DNA of 64,000 bases from Dyella_A sp050749815 (GTDB taxonomy: Bacteria > Pseudomonadota > Gammaproteobacteria > Xanthomonadales > Rhodanobacteraceae). The stretch is taken from assembly GCF_050749815.1 (NCBI RefSeq), contig NZ_CP192735.1, positions 3,782,001 through 3,846,000 of the forward strand, in the 5' to 3' direction. Shown here in pieces: positions 19,546-29,282 of this stretch. The translations under genes and the position numbers were made by a program. How positions within the stretch are numbered: position 1 is the stretch's first letter; each line of letters begins with the position of its first letter. The notes beneath the pieces are model-generated. The model did not search any database, was not told the DNA's origin, and saw only the letters and a program-made list of their open reading frames with translations.

Positions 19546-19912
19546 GGGACATCTCCTTATGATCCGTCGATGCATTCACGGGGACGACGCCCGCGTGCTC
19601 GCCGCGGTCCGATGCATCCCCAACATCACAGCACGTTTCCGGGCGTCCGTGTGGGAGCTGGGGTAAGAACCGAGATCGCAGTTTGCTGCCCTCCCATGGC
19701 GTGAAGTGCGTGCCCCTGAAGGAGATCCTGGCGCGATCACAAAGGCGGAGCACCGTTTCTCGCCAATGCGCAGCTCCCCAGTTCGTCGATAGACGGACCT
19801 GCCGCTCCCACGCACCCCTGCTGAAGCTGCGAACTCGGCGTTGGCCGCGATACGACCTGCGCTATGTGCGCAAGCAACGCTATGCTGGGTTCGATCCCTA
19901 TCGAGAACGCAC
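19546..19912. repeat. Intergenic region with inverted repeat GTGGGAGC
   Basis: GTGGGAGC at 19651-19658 is mirrored by GCTCCCAC at 19804-19811, enclosing about 145 bp. TTCGTCGATAGAC (19781-19793) and the adjacent GGACCTGCC recur inverted at 7139-7192. This looks like a diverged intergenic dispersed element. No convincing ORF lies here; it also holds the promoters of the divergent lipase and ggt genes. Confidence 0.4.
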
Positions 19913-21730
19913 ATGCCCAGTCCCAGCACAGCGCAATCCGACGTTACGCCAACCGACCGCGCTGGTGCGCTCCATTTGGCGAGGCGATGGAGCGGCCGTG
20001 CTTGCGGCGTAGCGATGCTCGCCGCGCTCAGCGCCCCGGCCGTTGCCCAGAACGTCAATCCCGACGAGACCGGTCGCGAGCCTGTCAGCACGCGGGAGGC
20101 ACTGCAGAGCGCCAGGCCGGTGACGGCCAGGCACGCGATGGTCGTCAGTGCGCAGCACCTGGCCACGATGGTGGGCGTGGACATTCTCAAGCGCGGCGGC
20201 AATGCGGTGGACGCTGCCGTGGCGGTCGGTTTCGCCGAGGCCGTGGTACACCCGTGCTGCGGCAACATCGGCGGAGGCGGGTTCATGACGCTCCACCTCA
20301 AGGACGGTCGCAACCTGTTTCTGGATTTCCGCGAAAAGGCGCCGGCGAAGGCCACGCCCACGATGTTCCAGGATGCCGACGGCAACGTCGTCCAAGGACG
20401 CAGCACCGACAGCTATCTCGGCGTAGGTGTGCCGGGCACGGTGATGGGGTTCGCCACCGCGCTGAAAGCCCACGGCACGATGTCGCTGGCGCAGGTGATG
20501 GCGCCGGCGATCAAGTTGGCTCGTGATGGCTACGTACTCCAGCAGGGCGACATCGACAGCCTCGACACCAGCACCGACGAGTTCGCGAAGCACGCCAACG
20601 TCGCGGCGATCTTTCTCAGCCACGGCAAACCCTTCAAGGTGGGCGAGCGATTGGTGCAGAAAGACCTGGCGCACACACTGGAACAGATTGCCCACGGCGG
20701 GACCAAGGCGTTCTACCAGGGGCCGATCGCCCAGGCCGTGGTCAAGGCCAGCGACGCCAACGGCGGCATCCTGTCGCTGCGCGACTTTGCCGATTACACC
20801 GCGCAGTGGGAGAAGCCGATTCAGTGCGAGTACCGCGGTTACACCGTGGTCTCGGCGCCGCCGCCGAGTTCGGGCGGCACCACGCTGTGCCTGATCCTGC
20901 AGATCATCAAGCCTTACCCGCTTGGCAAGTGGGGCTACGGCTCGGTCAACAGCGTGCACTATCTGGTGGAGGCCGAGCGTCGTGCGTTTGCCGACCGCAA
21001 TACGTATCTGGGTGACCCGGCGTTCGTACGCAACCCGATCGACACGCTGCTTTCCGACGCGCACGCGGCGAAGCTTCGCGCCACCATCGAGCCGGACCAG
21101 GCCACCCCGTCGTCGGAAATCCAGGGCAGCCTTGGCGCCCCCGAAGGCAACCACACCACGCATTACTCCGTGGTGGACAAGGACGGCAACGCCGTAGCCG
21201 TCACCTACACCGTCAACTACCTGTTCGGTAACAAGCAGATTGCCGGCGACACGGGCTTCTTCCTCAACGACGAGATGGATGACTTCACCGGCAAGCCGGG
21301 CGTGGCCAACGGTGCCGGCCTGGTGCAGGGGGTGATCAATCAGGTTGAACCGGGCAAGCGACCCCTGAGTTCGATGACGCCGACCATCGTGCTGCGCGAC
21401 GGCAAGCCGTTCATGCTCACGGGCAGCCCGGGCAGCGCCACCATCATCTCGTCTACGCTGGAAAGCATGCTCAACGTGGTCGACTTCGGCATGAATATGC
21501 AGCAGGCGGTCAACGCGCCGCGCGTGCACCACCAGTGGTATCCGGATGTGGTGTACGCCGGCCAGGGCCTGCTCACGCCCGAGTCGCAGCGGGCGCTGGA
21601 AGCCATGGGCTACCAGTTCAAATCGTTCAGCGGTGGCGCGGTCGAGGCGATCCTGCTCAATCCGAAGACCGGCCTGCTGGAAGGCGCCAACGACCCTCGC
21701 CGCCCCGCTGGACTCGCCGCTGGCTATTGA
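19913..21730 (+). CDS. ggt: Gamma-glutamyltransferase (glutathione hydrolase) precursor
   Basis: 605-residue periplasmic Ntn-hydrolase that transfers or hydrolyses the gamma-glutamyl group of glutathione. The proenzyme cleaves itself ahead of Thr415, the first T of TTHYSVVDKDG, to give large and small subunits; other family blocks are GGNAVDAAVA, GNIGGGGFM, the DFREKAP substrate site and GSPGS near 21,425. An internal hydrophobic export segment (ARRWSGRACGVAMLAALSAPAVA) ends at residue ~44, so the N-terminal 20 residues are an extended signal n-region or the true start is downstream. The ribosome site (GAGAAC) is weak. Single-gene unit, followed by ~300 bp without genes. Confidence 0.93.
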   Translation: MPSPSTAQSDVTPTDRAGALHLARRWSGRACGVAMLAALSAPAVAQNVNPDETGREPVSTREALQSARPVTARHAMVVSAQHLATMVGVDILKRGGNAVDAAVAVGFAEAVVHPCCGNIGGGGFMTLHLKDGRNLFLDFREKAPAKATPTMFQDADGNVVQGRSTDSYLGVGVPGTVMGFATALKAHGTMSLAQVMAPAIKLARDGYVLQQGDIDSLDTSTDEFAKHANVAAIFLSHGKPFKVGERLVQKDLAHTLEQIAHGGTKAFYQGPIAQAVVKASDANGGILSLRDFADYTAQWEKPIQCEYRGYTVVSAPPPSSGGTTLCLILQIIKPYPLGKWGYGSVNSVHYLVEAERRAFADRNTYLGDPAFVRNPIDTLLSDAHAAKLRATIEPDQATPSSEIQGSLGAPEGNHTTHYSVVDKDGNAVAVTYTVNYLFGNKQIAGDTGFFLNDEMDDFTGKPGVANGAGLVQGVINQVEPGKRPLSSMTPTIVLRDGKPFMLTGSPGSATIISSTLESMLNVVDFGMNMQQAVNAPRVHHQWYPDVVYAGQGLLTPESQRALEAMGYQFKSFSGGAVEAILLNPKTGLLEGANDPRRPAGLAAGY

Positions 21731-21990
21731 TGGGTGACTTAGCGGCCAAAAAGTCGAGGGCAGGCTCAGTTCCGGGAAATCTGGGTGAGCCTGCATCTTG
21801 ATCATTGGCCTGCTGAAACGCGATGTTCAGAAGACAGGGCGATATGGCGCTGCCTTCGTTCGTAGTCATCACACATATTGAGCGCTGCACGCCGCCCGTT
21901 CCGACTGCATCACCGCGGCCATCGCGTTAGGATGCCCGCTGCTGCGGCCTCTCCATGGCCGCTGCCGCTCTCCATCCCATCAGGAACGCC

Positions 21991-22028
21991 ATGAGCATGC
22001 ACTGCGCAGTTTGGCGGGGTATCTGCCG

Positions 22029-22032
<4 letters not shown>
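21991..22032 (+). CDS. 13-codon leader ORF coupled to the ABC exporter
   Basis: ATG at 21991 with AGGA five bases ahead opens a 13-codon frame, MSMHCAVWRGICR, whose stop TGA overlaps the ATG of the ABC ATPase gene (ATGA, 22029-22032). The ATPase start itself has no good ribosome site, so ribosomes finishing the leader may be the main source of initiation there. It could be a regulatory leader peptide; it could also be chance. Confidence 0.4.
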
Positions 22033-22984
<952 letters not shown>

Positions 22985-22985
<1 letters not shown>

Positions 22986-23746
22986 TGAACTGGCACGCGA
23001 TCCGCGCCATCTACCGTTTCGAGATGGCCCGCACCCGCCGCACGCTGATGCAGTCGATCGCCTCGCCGGTGCTGTCCACCTCGCTGTACTTCGTGGTGTT
23101 CGGCTCGGCTATCGGCTCGCGCATCACCTCGGTCGAAGGGGTGAGCTACGGCGCCTTCATCATCCCCGGGCTGATCATGCTTTCGCTGCTGATGCAGAGC
23201 GTGTCCAACGCCTCGTTCGGCATCTACTTTCCCAAGTTCACCGGAACCATCTACGAGATCCATTCCGCGCCGATCTCGTTCGTGGAGATTGTCTGTGGCT
23301 ACGTGGGGGCGGCGGCGACCAAGTCGGTGATCGTGGGGTTGATCATCCTGGCCACGGCGCGATTGTTCGTGGATTACCACATCGCCCATCCGCTGCTGAT
23401 GGTCAGTTTCCTGCTCCTCACCGCGATCACCTTCAGCCTGTTCGGTTTCATCATCGGCATCTGGGCGGACAACTTCGAGAAGCTGCAGGTGATCCCGCTG
23501 CTGGTGATCACGCCGCTGACCTTTCTCGGCGGCAGCTTCTACTCCATCCACATGCTGCCGCCGCTGTGGCAGAAGATCACCCTGCTCAACCCGGTGGTGT
23601 ACCTGGTGAGCGGCTTCCGCTGGAGCTTCTACGACCTGGCCGACGTCAGCGTGGGCATCAGCCTGGTCGCGATCGCCGGCTTCCTCATTGCCTGCCTGGT
23701 CGCCATCGGCTGGATTTTCCGCACCGGGTACAAGCTCAAGAGCTGA
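22985..23746 (+). CDS. ABC-2 type exporter permease (YadH-like)
   Basis: 253-residue inner-membrane permease of the ABC-2 family with six predicted membrane segments. The family block PLTFLGGSFYSIHMLPPLWQKITLLNPVVYLVSGFRW is fully present near residues 177-215. Its ATG overlaps the ATPase stop codon, making a two-gene operon. Length and order match E. coli YadH. Likely exports a lipid-like or glycan substrate, but nothing here identifies it. Confidence 0.92.
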
Positions 23747-23800
23747 TGGGCCGCGAGGCATGGATTGGCATTCTTAACACGGACGGATGCAGGACAGCTC

Positions 23801-24079
23801 ATGGAACGACAGCCGCATATCCACTGCCCCCTCTGCGCATGGGAACCCGGCGCCAGCGCGCGCTGGGTGTGCAGCCGTTCCGAGCCGGGCGCCGGCTGCG
23901 GTACACGCTGGAACACGTTCTGGACGGCCGGTTGCTGCCCCGGCTGCGGTCACTTCTGGGCGAAGACCCAGTGCCTGGCCTGCAAGCAGTCGTCGCCGCA
24001 CGAGGACTGGTATCACTACCCGCCTGGCGATGCTCCGGTCGACCGTGTGGAAGAAGCGCTGGAGGTTGGCGTCGAGTAG
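23801..24079 (+). CDS. Small zinc-ribbon protein
   Basis: 92-residue protein with two or three zinc-ribbon knuckles: CPLC (residue ~8), CSRS...CGTRW, CCPGCGHFW and CLACK. ATG at 23801 follows GCAGGACAGCTC. The C terminus is acidic (DRVEEALEVGVE). No enzymatic motif. It lies 54 bp after the permease gene on the same strand and may share its transcript. Probable role in protein or nucleic-acid binding, not more specific. Confidence 0.65.
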   Translation: MERQPHIHCPLCAWEPGASARWVCSRSEPGAGCGTRWNTFWTAGCCPGCGHFWAKTQCLACKQSSPHEDWYHYPPGDAPVDRVEEALEVGVE

Positions 24080-24130
24080 ACGGTCAGAGTGTGATGACCG
24101 ACAACCTTCGATGCCATCGCTAGTCCAACG

Positions 24131-24160
24131 CCGTCATTCCCGCGCAGGCGGGAATCCACG
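24131..24160. repeat. REP-like dispersed palindrome
   Basis: ATTCCCGC (24136-24143) and GCGGGAAT (24148-24155) form a perfect stem around GCAG, flanked by CGTC and CCACG. This is the well-known intergenic element that reads DSRLRGNDG when conceptually translated on the minus strand, common in many proteobacterial genomes. Only one copy is in the window. Confidence 0.75.
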
Positions 24161-24236
24161 TTGACCGTGCATCTTGTGCCCCGGGGATTGTCACTGTGAG
24201 GCAGTGGCGTTGAGGAAGTGTCAGCGTCCGGCGCAC

Positions 24237-24824
24237 CTAATCCACCTTCAACAACGCCAACGCCTGATGCCGTGCCGAGGCCCGCAGCGATTTGCGCAGA
24301 CCCGGATCGTTGGTGGTGCGCGCCAGCACCATGCCGCCTACGCACAGGGCCACCATCGTCTCGGCGCGGCGGCTGGCGTCGCGCGCGCCCTTGAGCGCGC
24401 TGCGGTAGATGTGGCCCATGCCGCGGATGAGGTCAGTGTAGGCCTCCTGCGGCTCCAGTCCCGCGCGCGCCACGTCGGCGGGCAGGGCATAGAGCGGGCA
24501 GTGCAGGTCGATGTTCTCCAGCACCTCGTCGCTCAGGTAGAGCTCCACCAGCATGCGCGCGAGCCGGCGCGGGTCGCGCAGCTGCTCGGCGGCCTCGGCC
24601 GTCTGGATGGCGAACGGATTGCAGGTGATGAAGCTGGCCACGGCGGCGGCGTACAGCTCGTTCTTGCTCTGGAAGTGATGGTAGAACGCGCCGCGGGTGA
24701 GCCCGGCCGCGGCCATGATCTGATCGATGGTGACCTGCTCGAAGCCGTGTCGATTGAACAGGCGGCGCGCCGATTCGACGATGCGCCCGCGCGTCTGCAC
24801 GGCGTGTTCGGGGCTGTAGGGCAT
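24237..24824 (-). CDS. TetR family transcriptional regulator
   Basis: 195-residue repressor-type regulator. N-terminal helix-turn-helix: RGRIVESARRLFNRHGFEQVTIDQIMAAAGLTRGAFYHHFQSKNELY (residues ~11-58), the canonical TetR pattern. The C-terminal ligand domain is of the TetR_C_7/33-like helical type with two Cys residues (C-x... at LHCPLYALPAD and ALCVGG). Start at 24824 supported by GGAGG nine bases ahead. Divergent from the glutathione S-transferase gene with a 112-bp gap holding a perfect palindrome, so autoregulation and control of the GST are very likely. Confidence 0.9.
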   Translation of the reverse strand: MPYSPEHAVQTRGRIVESARRLFNRHGFEQVTIDQIMAAAGLTRGAFYHHFQSKNELYAAAVASFITCNPFAIQTAEAAEQLRDPRRLARMLVELYLSDEVLENIDLHCPLYALPADVARAGLEPQEAYTDLIRGMGHIYRSALKGARDASRRAETMVALCVGGMVLARTTNDPGLRKSLRASARHQALALLKVD

Positions 24825-24866
24825 GGGCTTGGACCTCCGGTGGCGAGGTATAGCAGGCCGGCAAAT

Positions 24867-24882
24867 TATGTTCTTTAACATA
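24867..24882. promoter_or_regulatory. Candidate TetR operator
   Basis: TATGTT-CTTT-AACATA is a perfect 6-bp inverted repeat with a 4-bp spacer in the only A/T-rich part of the TetR/GST intergenic region. It lies 42 bp before the TetR ATG and 54 bp before the GST ATG, suitable for blocking both promoters. Confidence 0.7.
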
Positions 24883-24936
24883 TTCTGCGCCCGCGTAAGC
24901 TGGCGCCACCGGTAATCCCGCCCATCGGAGACACCC

Positions 24937-25584
24937 ATGCAGATCTACTGGATCAAGGCGCAGGCGCCGCGCCGCGTGCTGGCGCTGGTCAAGCACCTGG
25001 GCATCGATGCCGAGTGCATCGAGGTCGATATCAAGGCCGGCGGCCTGAAGACGCCGTCGTACCTCGCGCTCAATCCCAACGGCAAGGCGCCCACCCTGAT
25101 CGATGGCGAGGTCACGCTGTGGGAGTCGTCGGCGATCATGGCCTATCTGTGCAACAAGGCCGGCTCGGACATGTGGCCGGCGCAGCAGCCGGCCGAGCAG
25201 GTCGAGGTGCTGCGCTGGCTATCGTGGAGCAACAGCCAGTGGTCGTCCGCGGTCGCACCGTTCTACTTCGAGCACGTGATCAAGCCGGCCTTCCACCTGG
25301 GCGACACCGATCACGCGGCACTCACCGCCGCCGTGCCGGAACTGCACCGGCTGGCCGCGATTCTCGACACCCACCTCGCCTCGCACGAGTACGTCGCCTG
25401 CCACCGGCTGACCATCGCCGACTTCCACATGGCATCGATGGCCTGCGAGTGGCGCGATGCAGAGATGCCATTTGCCCACTACCCGAACATCGCGCGCTGG
25501 CTCGACCGGCTGATGACGATTCCCGCCTGGGCCGATCCGTGGCCCGCAAAGCACGCCGCCACGCCGACCCCGGCGCTGGCCTGA
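24937..25584 (+). CDS. Glutathione S-transferase family protein
   Basis: 215-residue cytosolic GST. Thioredoxin-fold N-terminal domain with YLALNPNGKAPTLIDGEVTLWESSAIMAYL (the cis-Pro loop and the glutathione-binding ESSAI motif) and an all-helical C-terminal domain from about residue 88 with LTIADFHMAS (N-capping box). The start follows CGGAGACACCC. Divergent from the TetR gene, which probably represses it, so it is expected to respond to an electrophile or drug sensed by that regulator. Substrate not predictable. Confidence 0.92.
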   Translation: MQIYWIKAQAPRRVLALVKHLGIDAECIEVDIKAGGLKTPSYLALNPNGKAPTLIDGEVTLWESSAIMAYLCNKAGSDMWPAQQPAEQVEVLRWLSWSNSQWSSAVAPFYFEHVIKPAFHLGDTDHAALTAAVPELHRLAAILDTHLASHEYVACHRLTIADFHMASMACEWRDAEMPFAHYPNIARWLDRLMTIPAWADPWPAKHAATPTPALA

Positions 25585-25635
25585 CTCCACCGCCGACTCC
25601 GGCTTGCCGGAGCGGCCACACCTCGAGGACGAGCG

Positions 25636-25989
25636 ATGAAGCATTTTCTGGCGGTGTACACCGGTTCGCCGGCCGCGCGCGAAGCGAGCGGCTGGGATGC
25701 CCTGAATGAAACCGAGCGACAGGCACAACAACAGCAAGGCATGGAAGCGTGGGGCCAGTGGGTGGCCGCGCATCGCAGTGCGATCGTCGACACGGGCGCG
25801 CCGCTGGGCAGCACCTTGCGCGTGGATGCGCGTGGTATCGAAAGCATCCACAACGCGATGGCCGCTTTCACCGTCGTGCAGGCCGAGTCGCATCAGGCCG
25901 CTGCCGCGATGTTCGAAGGGCATCCGCACTTCACGATCTTTCCGGGCGAGGCGGTGGAAATCATGGAGTGCCTGCCGCTACCAGGATGA
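25636..25989 (+). CDS. YciI-like protein
   Basis: 117-residue protein with the dimeric alpha/beta-barrel pattern of YCII-related proteins: N-terminal KHFLAVYTG strand, helix with ERQAQQQQGMEAWGQW, then DTGAPLGS and a C-terminal FPGEAVEIMECLPLPG. It lies 51 bp downstream of the GST gene in the same direction with its own GAGGACGAG ribosome site, so is likely co-transcribed and under the same TetR control. Biochemical role unknown. Confidence 0.75.
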   Translation: MKHFLAVYTGSPAAREASGWDALNETERQAQQQQGMEAWGQWVAAHRSAIVDTGAPLGSTLRVDARGIESIHNAMAAFTVVQAESHQAAAAMFEGHPHFTIFPGEAVEIMECLPLPG

Positions 25990-26134
25990 CGGCCCGGGCC
26001 AGCGAGTGCGCCAGCGGATGCGCAGCGGTGAGATCGGGTAGCCGATCAATCGTCATCGCGTGAGCCGATGCTTCTCGACACGCTTCACACGCAGGCCGTG
26101 GCAGCGTGGTGCCGACCGTGTCCGGAGCGCCTTC

Positions 26135-27121
26135 ATGAGCGACACCCGCCCACCAGCCCCCGCCGCACGTGATCGCCATGCGTGGTTGATCGCTGCCTAC
26201 GTGGCCGCGCTACTGGGGCTGGCGGTGCTCTATTACGTGCTGCGTTGGGATCTGTTGTCGCTGCCGCCGCGCCTGTTGCCCCTGCTGCGGCGGGTGGTGG
26301 CGGGCGCGATGGCCATCATGCTGACTCTGGCGCTGGCGCGTGCGGTGCACGCCAAAGCGATCGACACGGTCGACAACGCGGTAACGCGCTACAACCTCCA
26401 GCGCATCGTCGGCCTGGTGGTGTTCGTGGTGATCGCGCTGATCGTGGTCTCGGTGCTGTTCGCCAACTGGTACGCCGCGGTGGCGTCGCTGGGCCTGATC
26501 TCGCTGGTGCTTGGGTTCGCGCTGCAGACGCCGATCACCAGCTTCATCGGCTGGATCTACATCCTCGCGCGCCAGCCCTACCGCGTGGGCGATCGCATCA
26601 GCATCGGCGATGCCACCGGCGACGTGATCGAGGTGACCTACCTGGACACCACGCTATGGGAGGTGGGCGGCCCGTTCGTATCCAGCAGCCACCCGAGCGG
26701 ACGCCTGATCAAGTTCCCCAACGCCAACGTGCTCACCAGCGCCATCTACAACTTCTCGTGGGACATGTTCCCCTACATCTGGGACGAGATTTCCTTCCAG
26801 GTGGCCTACGACAGCGACCTCGCGTTCGTGAGCGAGGTGATGCAGCGGGCGGCCGAGCAGGAGCTCGGCGAGGCGATGATCGAACGCGTGCGCACCTTCC
26901 GCGAGATCCTGGCCAGCACCCCGGTGGACGAGGTGGAGGTGAAGGAGCATCCGGCGGTGCTGTTTCGCGTCAACGCCAATACCTGGATCGACGCGAAGGT
27001 GCGCTACGTGGTGGACCCCAAACGCGCCGGCAGCGTAAAGACCCGGCTGATGCGAGTGATGTTGGAGCAGCTCAACGCGCAGCCCGAGCGCGTGCGCTTT
27101 CCCAAAGGCGACAGCCGCTGA
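26135..27121 (+). CDS. MscS-type mechanosensitive channel
   Basis: 328-residue inner-membrane protein. Hydrophobic segments near residues 18-38, 50-75, 88-112 and the pore-lining segment 115-145 are followed by the MscS core: GFALQTPITSFIGWIYILARQPYRVGDRI, then the beta-domain with GDVIEVTYLDTTLWEV and FPNANVLTSAIYNF. Start at 26135 chosen for CGGAG ahead of it; an upstream in-frame ATG-less extension is Arg-rich. Would release solutes on osmotic downshock; alternatively a small-conductance channel tuned to another stimulus. Confidence 0.9.
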   Translation: MSDTRPPAPAARDRHAWLIAAYVAALLGLAVLYYVLRWDLLSLPPRLLPLLRRVVAGAMAIMLTLALARAVHAKAIDTVDNAVTRYNLQRIVGLVVFVVIALIVVSVLFANWYAAVASLGLISLVLGFALQTPITSFIGWIYILARQPYRVGDRISIGDATGDVIEVTYLDTTLWEVGGPFVSSSHPSGRLIKFPNANVLTSAIYNFSWDMFPYIWDEISFQVAYDSDLAFVSEVMQRAAEQELGEAMIERVRTFREILASTPVDEVEVKEHPAVLFRVNANTWIDAKVRYVVDPKRAGSVKTRLMRVMLEQLNAQPERVRFPKGDSR

Positions 27122-27135
27122 GCGCGAGGGCCGAC

Positions 27136-28209
27136 TCACAGTTGTCGTGCGAAGAACGCCTCAGCGTCGGCGATGGCGCTGGCGTGCGTGCGCGACTGGG
27201 GCACCTCCATGTGCTGGCATAGCGGCTCGCGCTGGCGCCCCAGCGCGGTGCAGCGAGCGAGAAAATCGTAGTGGCCCACGCCATGCAGGATGCGCAACGC
27301 CGCAGGCGGCAGCGAGTCGGCGGCGAGCTGGCCGTTGCTGGCCGGTGGCGCCACGGTGTCGGCGTCGCCAAACAGGACGCGTACGGGCGTGGTAAGTGCG
27401 TGCAGGCTGGCCGGGGCCAGCGCCTCGATGCCGCCGGGCGCCATCAGGAACACCGCGCGCACGCCGGGGATCGCATAGTCGTCTCCCGCATGCTTGGCCA
27501 GTGCCGCCATCGCCGGCGTCTTCAGCGCCTGCTCGCGGGCAGCCATGGTCTGATCCGGCGCCTCGGCCTGCGCCGCACAGGTCGCGTCGGCCGCTGACGA
27601 CTGGCAGAACGCGATGATGTGCTCGATATCCACGCGCGCCCCGGCGCTCAGTAGGGCGGCGAACCCGCCCATCGAGAAGCCCGCTACGCCCAGCCGCCGC
27701 GTGTCCAGATGCGGGCCGATGCGGGGATCGGCTTTCGCGGTATCGAGCGCCACGCGCAGGTCCACCGCACGGTCCCACACCAGCAGACTGCCGGCCATGG
27801 TGATCGGATCGCGGCCATTGGTGCCCGGATGATCGACCGCAACCACCACATTGCCTGCGCGTGCCAACGCGGTGCCGAACCACGCCATCATTCGCGCGCT
27901 GCCGCCGAAGCCATGCGAGAAGAGGATCACCGGGTGCCGCCCCGGCGCGAACGGCGCTTCCGCCGCGGCGCTGCCCGCATCGAACTGGGCCTTCCCTGGC
28001 GGGCCGATCTGCAGCGGCGTTTCGGCCGGGCCCGCGGCCGCGGGATACCACACGGTGACGCGCAATGTGTCGCTGTGCTGCGCATCGCGCAGAGCCGCGC
28101 TTGGGGTGTGTGCGGTGCGATGGGTCTCGCCCACGGTGCCGGCGCGGGCGCCAGCGCCGACGATCAGCGATGCGGCGGTCAGGGCGATCAGGAGGGAGCG
28201 GGGAATCAT
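27136..28209 (-). CDS. Exported alpha/beta hydrolase
   Basis: 357-residue exported serine hydrolase of the dienelactone-hydrolase/PAF-acetylhydrolase-like group. Signal peptide MIPRSLLIALTAASLIVGAGARA. HGFGGSARMMAWFG carries the oxyanion hole, GFSMGGFAAL the nucleophile elbow Ser, FGDADTVAPP the probable Asp and GVGHYDF the catalytic His. The start lies 34 bp after the stop of the AraC-type regulator, so both are on one transcript. Physiological substrate unknown; carboxyl esters are expected. Confidence 0.88.
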   Translation of the reverse strand: MIPRSLLIALTAASLIVGAGARAGTVGETHRTAHTPSAALRDAQHSDTLRVTVWYPAAAGPAETPLQIGPPGKAQFDAGSAAAEAPFAPGRHPVILFSHGFGGSARMMAWFGTALARAGNVVVAVDHPGTNGRDPITMAGSLLVWDRAVDLRVALDTAKADPRIGPHLDTRRLGVAGFSMGGFAALLSAGARVDIEHIIAFCQSSAADATCAAQAEAPDQTMAAREQALKTPAMAALAKHAGDDYAIPGVRAVFLMAPGGIEALAPASLHALTTPVRVLFGDADTVAPPASNGQLAADSLPPAALRILHGVGHYDFLARCTALGRQREPLCQHMEVPQSRTHASAIADAEAFFARQL

Positions 28210-28243
28210 GTGAGTCTCGTCGATAAAGATGAAATGGGCTGAA

Positions 28244-29074
28244 TCAGCGCTGCAGCGGCAGCCAGATCTCGACCTCGCCGGTGCCGGTGACGTCGTCGAA
28301 GTCGGCACCGTACTTCTCGAAATCCGGCGCGTCGGACACCGTCAGTCCCGAGCGCGGTAGCCACTCGCCGACGAAGGCCTGCCAGGTGCGGCGGATCGCC
28401 GAGATGTGGCCGCGGTGGGTGGCCACCACGTACTCGCGTGCCGGGAGTCGAAGCGTGCTGAGTGCGGGTTCGAGGCCGGCAAAGGCGGGCACCTCCACGC
28501 CGGCGATGTACTCGAAGCTGCCTTCATCGTCGCTGTTGCAGCACACGCCGAAGGCGGTGTTGTGCATCGGCAGCGCCGTCGAGTGGTTCGAGAACAGCCG
28601 CTGCCACTGCGCGGGAATGCCTTGCGTGGTATCCGGCGTGTAGCGGCAACCGAGTCCGGCAATCAGGCGCGCGCCGTCATGCACCAGGCGCGGCTCCTCC
28701 AGCGCCACCGCAACGCCGTCGGCTGTGCGCCATGGCTCGACCAACGCCAGGCCGTCGACGGAACCACGCTCACGCACGCTCGTCGGACTCACGCCGAACT
28801 GTTCGCCGAACGCCCGCGTGAACGCCTCGTGCGAGCCGTAACCGCTGCTCAGCGCGACCTCCAGGATGTCGCGCGCGCCACCCGCCAGTCGCCGTGCAGC
28901 CTCGGTCATCCGTCGCGCGCGCATATAGCGAACCACCGAGTAGCCCGTCATCGCCTGGAATAGCCGCGCGAGGTGGAACGGCGACACGCCGGCCACCTCG
29001 GCGATGCGCGGCAGCGACAGCTCCTCGTTGTAGTGGCTCTCGATGAACCAGAGCGCTTTTTCGGCAGCGGCCAT
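28244..29074 (-). CDS. AraC-type regulator with GyrI-like effector domain
   Basis: 276-residue Rob/SoxS-like regulator. The N terminus is the paired helix-turn-helix (LSLPRIAEVAGVSPFHLARLFQAMTGYSVVRYMRARRM; second half ARDILEVALSSGYGSHEAFTRAFGEQFGVSP). From residue ~120 a GyrI-like small-molecule-binding domain follows, ending with YGADFDDVTGTGEVEIWLPLQR. First gene of the operon with the exported hydrolase, which is its most likely target. Start at 29074 lacks a strong ribosome site. Divergent from the CPBP protease gene, 208 bp away. Confidence 0.9.
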   Translation of the reverse strand: MAAAEKALWFIESHYNEELSLPRIAEVAGVSPFHLARLFQAMTGYSVVRYMRARRMTEAARRLAGGARDILEVALSSGYGSHEAFTRAFGEQFGVSPTSVRERGSVDGLALVEPWRTADGVAVALEEPRLVHDGARLIAGLGCRYTPDTTQGIPAQWQRLFSNHSTALPMHNTAFGVCCNSDDEGSFEYIAGVEVPAFAGLEPALSTLRLPAREYVVATHRGHISAIRRTWQAFVGEWLPRSGLTVSDAPDFEKYGADFDDVTGTGEVEIWLPLQR

Positions 29075-29282
29075 CGCGACGATCCGGCGAAGGGTGTGAT
29101 CGGCGCAGGGTAACCGCAGCCTCGCTGGCGCGTTTGATCGTTCTTGCGGCAGCTCACTCTATCGATGCCGGCGGGCGGCCGCGGCGTGCGTCTCTGTGTA
29201 GGCCAGGGGCGCGTGACCTGCGGCACTCGTTCCGCCAGCTTCGGACGCGCAAAGTCGAAAAGGGTTCATCCGGACGTCGCCC

